This document shows positions 17,143-20,287 of a stretch of 20,287 bases of DNA, in pieces. The DNA lies in assembly GCA_927911745.1 (NCBI GenBank), contig CAKMQF010000126.1:1-20287 (forward strand), written 5' to 3'. The notes beneath the pieces were generated by a model. It was given only the letters and a program-made list of their open reading frames with translations. It did not search any database and was not told the origin of the DNA. The translations under genes and the position numbers were made by a program. Source of the stretch: an uncultured Gemella sp. Lineage in GTDB: Bacteria; Bacillota; Bacilli; Staphylococcales; Gemellaceae. Within the stretch, counting starts at the first letter, position 1. Every line of letters begins with the position of its first letter.

Positions 17143-17157
17143 CTTATCTTATACTTT
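17135..17157 (+). terminator. Possible terminator after the glycosyltransferase gene
   Basis: TAAGATA / TATCTTA forms a 7-bp stem with a GCT loop that includes the gene's stop codon and is followed by ACTTTTT. It is A+T-rich and weak. The downstream gene has its own promoter. Confidence 0.45.
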
Positions 17158-17219
17158 TTGAGTAATATCTTCAAATCCTTTTTACTAATTTTCGGTATTA
17201 GATAAATCAGACAATTTCA

Positions 17220-17248
17220 TTGATTATTTATGCAAACTAACTTATAAT
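17220..17248 (+). promoter_or_regulatory. Promoter of the AhpD-like/ArsS operon
   Basis: TTGATT (17220-17225) and TATAAT (17243-17248) are separated by 17 bases. They are followed by the ribosome site AAGGAGAG at 17270-17277 before ATG 17285. Confidence 0.75.
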
Positions 17249-17284
17249 AAAATTATATACAAATTTTTTAAGGAGAGAATAAAT

Positions 17285-17623
17285 ATGGCAGATTATTTTA
17301 AAAAGAAACATTTAATAGAATTTGGTGAAGGGAAATTTGGTGAAGACGCACCTGATTATTGGAAAAACTTTATGAATTACTACGGTAATGTCATGGCTGA
17401 AGGTGAACTAACAACTCGCGAGAAGGCACTTATTGCACTTGCTGTAGCTCATGCTGAAGCATGTCCTTATTGTATTGATGCTTATACTAGTACTTGTTTA
17501 GAAGAAGGTTGCGATCAAGATCAAATCGCAGAAGCTATCCACGTTGCTGCAGCAATGAAAGCTGGTATTACTCTAGTTCACGGTCTTCAAAGTAAAGAAT
17601 TATCAGATAAATTAACAAATTAG
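17285..17623 (+). CDS. AhpD-like carboxymuconolactone decarboxylase-family protein of the ArsS-associated type
   Basis: The 112-residue all-helical protein contains ACPYCIDAYTSTC, with the redox pair Cys60-Cys63. These are placed as in alkylhydroperoxidase AhpD, preceded by LTTREKALIALAVAHAE and followed by IAEAIHVAAAMKAGITLVHG. By spacing, the AhpD relay histidine (His137 in the mycobacterial enzyme) is Tyr67 here, so peroxidase chemistry cannot be assumed; His86 is the nearest alternative. Its place seven bases before the radical SAM gene identifies it as the 'arsenosugar biosynthesis-associated peroxidase-like' family (TIGR04169). A disulfide-exchange partner for the Cys/Sec tail of the next protein is a reasonable inference. 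Confidence 0.85.
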   Translation: MADYFKKKHLIEFGEGKFGEDAPDYWKNFMNYYGNVMAEGELTTREKALIALAVAHAEACPYCIDAYTSTCLEEGCDQDQIAEAIHVAAAMKAGITLVHGLQSKELSDKLTN

Positions 17624-17630
17624 TATTGAT

Positions 17631-18594
17631 ATGACTGAGTTAAATATTCCTAAATTTTTCGACCAAGTTGAGGAAAAACAATATTTATTAACTGAAGAAT
17701 TTCCTGAGGTTATGCAAATTAACGTAGGTAGTTTATGCAATATTACATGCAGTCACTGTCACGTTGATGGTGGGCCTACAAGAAAAAATAATATGGTTCG
17801 AGAAACTTTTGAACAGATAATTGAAGCATTCAAAGTTGGTAAATATAAAACGATGGATATTACAGGTGGTGCGCCTGAGATGAATCCAAACTTCAGATGG
17901 TTTTTAAAAGAGATTTCTAAGTACGCTAAAACTATAATTGTAAGAACAAATCTAATTATCTTAGATGTTCCCGCTTATAGAGATATACCAGAATTATATC
18001 GTGACTTAAAGGTTCAAGTAGTGGCGTCTCTACCCTACTATAACGAAAAAGTCGTAGCTAAGCAACGTGGAAAAGGTGTTTTTCCTAAGTCAATAGAAGT
18101 ACTAAGAAGACTGAATGAACTAGGTTATGGGAAAGATGAAGACCTTATCTTAAACCTAGTATATAATCCAAATGGAGCTTTTTTACCTCCTAAACAAGAA
18201 GCACTAGAAAAAAACGTATAAGAAAAAACTATATGACAATTTTGAAATTGTCTTTAATAACCTATTTGCAATAACAAACAATCCTATAGGAAGATTCTCT
18301 GAATTCTTACATAGAGAAGACTTATATGAAGGATATATGAATAAACTTTATAAAGCATATAATCCCGCAACATTACCAGGACTTATGTGTAGAAACATGA
18401 TTTCTGTTGGCCCTGATGGATCTCTATATGATTGTGACTTTAACTACATTGAAAAACTTAAAATCTCCGGTGAAGTTAACCATGTGAGTCAACTTGTAGA
18501 TAATCATACAGGTGTACGTAGAATTGTTACTGGTATGCACTGTTATGGTTGTACAGCAGGAGCCGGTTCATCTTGAGGTGGAGAGACTTGCTAG
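17631..18594 (+). CDS. arsS: ArsS-type radical SAM protein, probable selenoprotein (in-frame UGA; one frame break)
   Basis: VGSLCNITCSHCHVDGGPT holds the CxxxCxxC cluster (Cys36, Cys40, Cys43) that binds the SAM [4Fe-4S]. ITGGAPEMN is the SAM-amino-binding GGE-like motif. After the break comes the Cys-rich C-terminal domain (DUF3641 type) with LMCRNMISVGPDG, YDCDFNY and HCYGCTAGAGSS. UGA follows at 18574-18576, then GGETC and UAG at 18592-18594. Family members have Cys or selenocysteine in GSS(C/U)GG, so I read Sec at about residue 315 of 320. The frame break is the A7 run at 18208-18214; with six A it reads LEKTYKKKLYDNFEIVF. ArsS in cyanobacteria transfers a 5'-deoxyadenosyl group to dimethylarsinous acid on the way to arsenosugars; whether that is the reaction here is unknown, as no arsM is in the window. 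The start has a weak ribosome site and is probably coupled to the gene before. Confidence 0.88.
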
Positions 18595-18608
18595 CATAGG
18601 TTATGCTA
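18592..18608 (+). promoter_or_regulatory. Candidate bacterial SECIS hairpin
   Basis: TAGCATA-GGT-TATGCTA is a perfect 7-bp stem with a GGU loop. Outside it, after one C-A mismatch, G-U, U-A and U-A pairs can extend the stem. The loop GG lies 23 bases after the UGA. Bacterial SECIS elements known from E. coli fdhF and comparative work have a G in the first two loop positions, about 16-37 bases past the UGA; both hold here. The UAG stop sits at the foot of the stem. Confidence 0.7.
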
Positions 18609-18620
18609 ATAATAAACTAA

Positions 18621-18650
18621 AAGAAGCCATTAAACGTGGCTTCTTTTTTT
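18621..18650 (+). terminator. Terminator of the ArsS operon
   Basis: AAGAAGCCA pairs with TGGCTTCTT across a seven-base loop, followed by T-rich sequence. It may also serve weakly for the convergent gene ending at 18652. Confidence 0.88.
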
Positions 18651-18651
18651 C

Positions 18652-18981
18652 TTAAACTATTTTTTTAATTAATGTATTAATAATATTTCCTGCAATATCA
18701 CTAAGACCACTTCCACTATTACTAGTAATATTAAACAACTCACTCATATCATTACTTAATGAATTTTCCTTAGAATATGATTCTAATACTTTATTAATCA
18801 TTGGTGCTACAAGTGCTGAGCCTGCACCCTGATTTAGTTGTTCTAATGCCTTATTTAAAATATCAGTAACGAATGATGGTGCTTGATTTCCACCGATAAT
18901 ATTATTAATTAATTCTTTTATTTTGTCATCTGATCCATTACTTCCTGAAGATAAAACATTTTCTAGTATATTTTTTAGCAT
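18652..18981 (-). CDS. Hypothetical 109-residue protein
   Basis: I do not recognise this protein. It begins MLKNILENVLSSGSNGSDDK and has a regular run of helical, leucine/isoleucine-rich segments separated by glycine/serine/asparagine-rich turns (GSNGSDD, IIGGNQAPS, NQGAGSAL, TSNSGSGLSD). It ends in a basic, hydrophobic IINTLIKKIV. There is no signal peptide, no clear membrane helix and no cysteine. The ribosome site AGAGAGG lies just before ATG 18981. It is a single-gene unit, convergent with the ArsS operon. The pattern loosely recalls small DUF937/YidB-like proteins, but I would not assign that. Confidence 0.7.
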   Translation of the reverse strand: MLKNILENVLSSGSNGSDDKIKELINNIIGGNQAPSFVTDILNKALEQLNQGAGSALVAPMINKVLESYSKENSLSNDMSELFNITSNSGSGLSDIAGNIINTLIKKIV

Positions 18982-19148
18982 ATTACACCTCTCTAATCAA
19001 TTTATTCTAGTTTACCATATAAAACATAAATGTACTATATATTCAACTTTCAAAATGTGATTTATAAAGTTCTAATTTAAGATAACTATGTGCACCAAAT
19101 TTTATAGAGTCCCCATGCCCCAGATTTTGTATACAGCCCCAATAAACA

Positions 19149-19186
19149 AAAGAAGCACTCCTGACTTTCGTCAAGCGTGCTTCTTT
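19149..19186 (-). terminator. Terminator of the surface-protein gene
   Basis: AAAGAAGCAC pairs with GTGCTTCTTT, with a further inner TGAC/GTCA helix. It lies about 45 bases after the stop of the minus-strand LPXTG gene. The rest of 18982-19228 shows no gene. Confidence 0.8.
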
Positions 19187-19228
19187 ATTAACTACATCAA
19201 AGTAATATTACCCGAATAATAGTTTATA

Positions 19229-20287
19229 TTATTTTTGTTTACGTCTTCTTGCTGCAGCAGCTAATACTAAGATAGCTAATCCTAATCCTGCTAATGCAGT
19301 GTTAGTTTCAGTTGTACCTGTGTTTGCTAATCTCTTAACTTGAGTATTTGCTTTTGGTTGAACTGGAGCATTGTTTTGACCTGGTTTTTCAGGTGTTACA
19401 GCTGGTTTAGGTTGAGGTTTTTGATCTTGATTTGGTTGTGGTTTTGGATTTGCCACGTAGTTGATCGGTGTATCTTGACCTGGGTTTGTTGGGATATCTG
19501 GTACGATGTATCCTTTAGTTGGGTCTTGTGGATCAACTGGTTTAAGTGGATTTCCATTTCCATCAACTGGAGTGTATCCTGGTACGTATGGTAATACCGG
19601 TTTGTCAGTTCCTGGTTTTGTTGGATCTGTTGGATCGTTTGGATATTTAATTGGACTTGTTGGTTGTCCTGGGATATTTGGAATCCATGACCCTAGTGGT
19701 TGGTAAACATAAGTTACTGTTGAACCTTCTTTTCCAATCTTACCTTTAGCTTCACCTTCTACACGAACTAATACGTATCCTTTAATTACTTTCCAGTTGT
19801 TGTGTACTCATCACCTTCATGTCCTTCTGTTGTCTCTGCAGGGATTAAGTCTTTTCCATTTTCATCTACATATTTAACTACTAAGTTTGCTTTGTTCGCT
19901 ACGTAGTTAATTACTAGTATCTTCACTTGGATCTGTTGGGATGTTTGGTACTACATATCCTTTTGATGGATCTTTCGGATCAAACCGGTTTAAGTGGATT
20001 TCCATCTTTATCTTCTGGAGTAAATCCTGGTACATATGGTAACACTTCTGTTGGTTGTCCTGGTTTTGTTGGATCTTGTGGATCGTTTGGATATTTGATT
20101 GGGTTTGTTGGTTGTCCTGGGATATTTGGTACCCATGATCCTAATGGTTTGTAAACATATGTTACTGTTGAACCATCTTTTCCAATCTTACCTTTAGCTT
20201 CTCCATCTACTCTTACAAGTACATATCCTGGAATAACTTTTCCACTTGTTGTGTACTCATCTCCTACTTTTCCTTCTGTTGTTTCTG
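19229..20287 (-). CDS. LPXTG-anchored cell-surface protein with MucBP-type repeats (partial; three frame breaks)
   Basis: This is the C-terminal part of a large wall-anchored protein whose beginning lies beyond 20287. The end shows a Pro/Gln/Lys-rich wall-spanning stretch, the sortase motif LANTG (19316-19330), a hydrophobic helix LAGLGLAILVLAAAA and the charged tail RRRKQK. Upstream are nearly two copies of an about 149-residue unit. It holds a MucBP-like part (NLVVKYVDENGKDLIPAETT, GDEYTT, GYVLVRV, GSTVTYVY) and a Pro-rich linker (LGSWVPNIPGQPTNPIKYPND, LPYVPG, GNPLKPVDP). The frame breaks at 19790-19792 (one base short), about 19911-19920 (one base extra) and 19982-19984 (one base extra). 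All three are readily repaired by comparing the two copies. Likely role: adhesion to host glycoproteins, from family knowledge. Confidence 0.88.
19455..20287 (-). repeat. Tandem repeat of about 447 bp encoding MucBP/linker units
   Basis: ACGTAGTT recurs at 19455 and 19901, and CCTTCTGTTGT at 19823 and 20272. After allowing for the three indels this gives a true period near 447 bases (149 codons). The second copy runs off the window. The copies are similar but not identical at the DNA level. Confidence 0.85.

Noticed and set aside
19340..20154. Plus-strand open frames opposite the surface protein
   Set aside because: They are antisense shadows of the Pro/Gly-rich repeats, rich in Trp, Cys or Gly and with no ribosome sites.
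1..20287. tRNA genes, rRNA, CRISPR arrays, insertion sequences or phage genes
   Set aside because: None were seen. The only tandem repeats are protein-coding, and no transposase- or integrase-like protein is present.

Overview
The window is very A+T-rich and carries housekeeping genes in a low-G+C Firmicute (class Bacilli) arrangement: tmk-holB-tRNA1(Val) methyltransferase-yazA-rsmI, rny, rplKA, plus an LPXTG surface protein with MucBP-type repeats. My best guess is Gemella or a close relative; this is an inference from gene style and order, not from a database match.

Layout. 147-3017 (+): trkA-trkH potassium uptake. 3113-7941 (-): an operon read as aminotransferase, tmk, holB, tRNA1(Val) methyltransferase, a GIY-YIG protein (yazA), rsmI, and a small membrane protein carrying a histidine-kinase-like H-box helix with no ATPase domain. 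8237-9323 (+): ilvE. 9516-10301 (-): a formate/nitrite-type channel, followed by about 700 bases without genes. 11004-12557 (-): rny. 13025-14156 (+): rplK-rplA behind a structured leader. 14313-16221 (-): a GntR/YtrA-type regulator, ABC ATPase and membrane protein with translationally overlapping ends and a clear palindromic operator. 16460-18594 (+): glycosyltransferase, AhpD-like protein and radical SAM protein of the ArsS ('arsenosugar/selenodomain') type. 18652-18981 (-): an unknown small protein. 19229-20287 (-): the C-terminal part of an LPXTG-anchored repeat protein that runs off the window.

Most interesting point. The ArsS frame reaches UGA at 18574-18576 exactly where the family's C-terminal GSSC motif would have cysteine. 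It then continues for five codons (GGETC) to UAG. Starting 15 bases after the UGA is a perfect 7-bp hairpin with a GGU loop, which fits the spacing and loop rule of bacterial SECIS elements. I read this as a probable selenoprotein, flanked by the two families that usually accompany it.

Caveat on sequence quality. Thirteen single-base frame disruptions occur in otherwise well-conserved genes (trkA twice, rsmI, yazA, holB, ilvE, ABC ATPase, gntR, glycosyltransferase, arsS, surface protein three times). Most lie in short homopolymer runs, so these are probably sequencing or assembly errors rather than pseudogenes. I give coordinates for the reconstructed full genes and state where each frame breaks.
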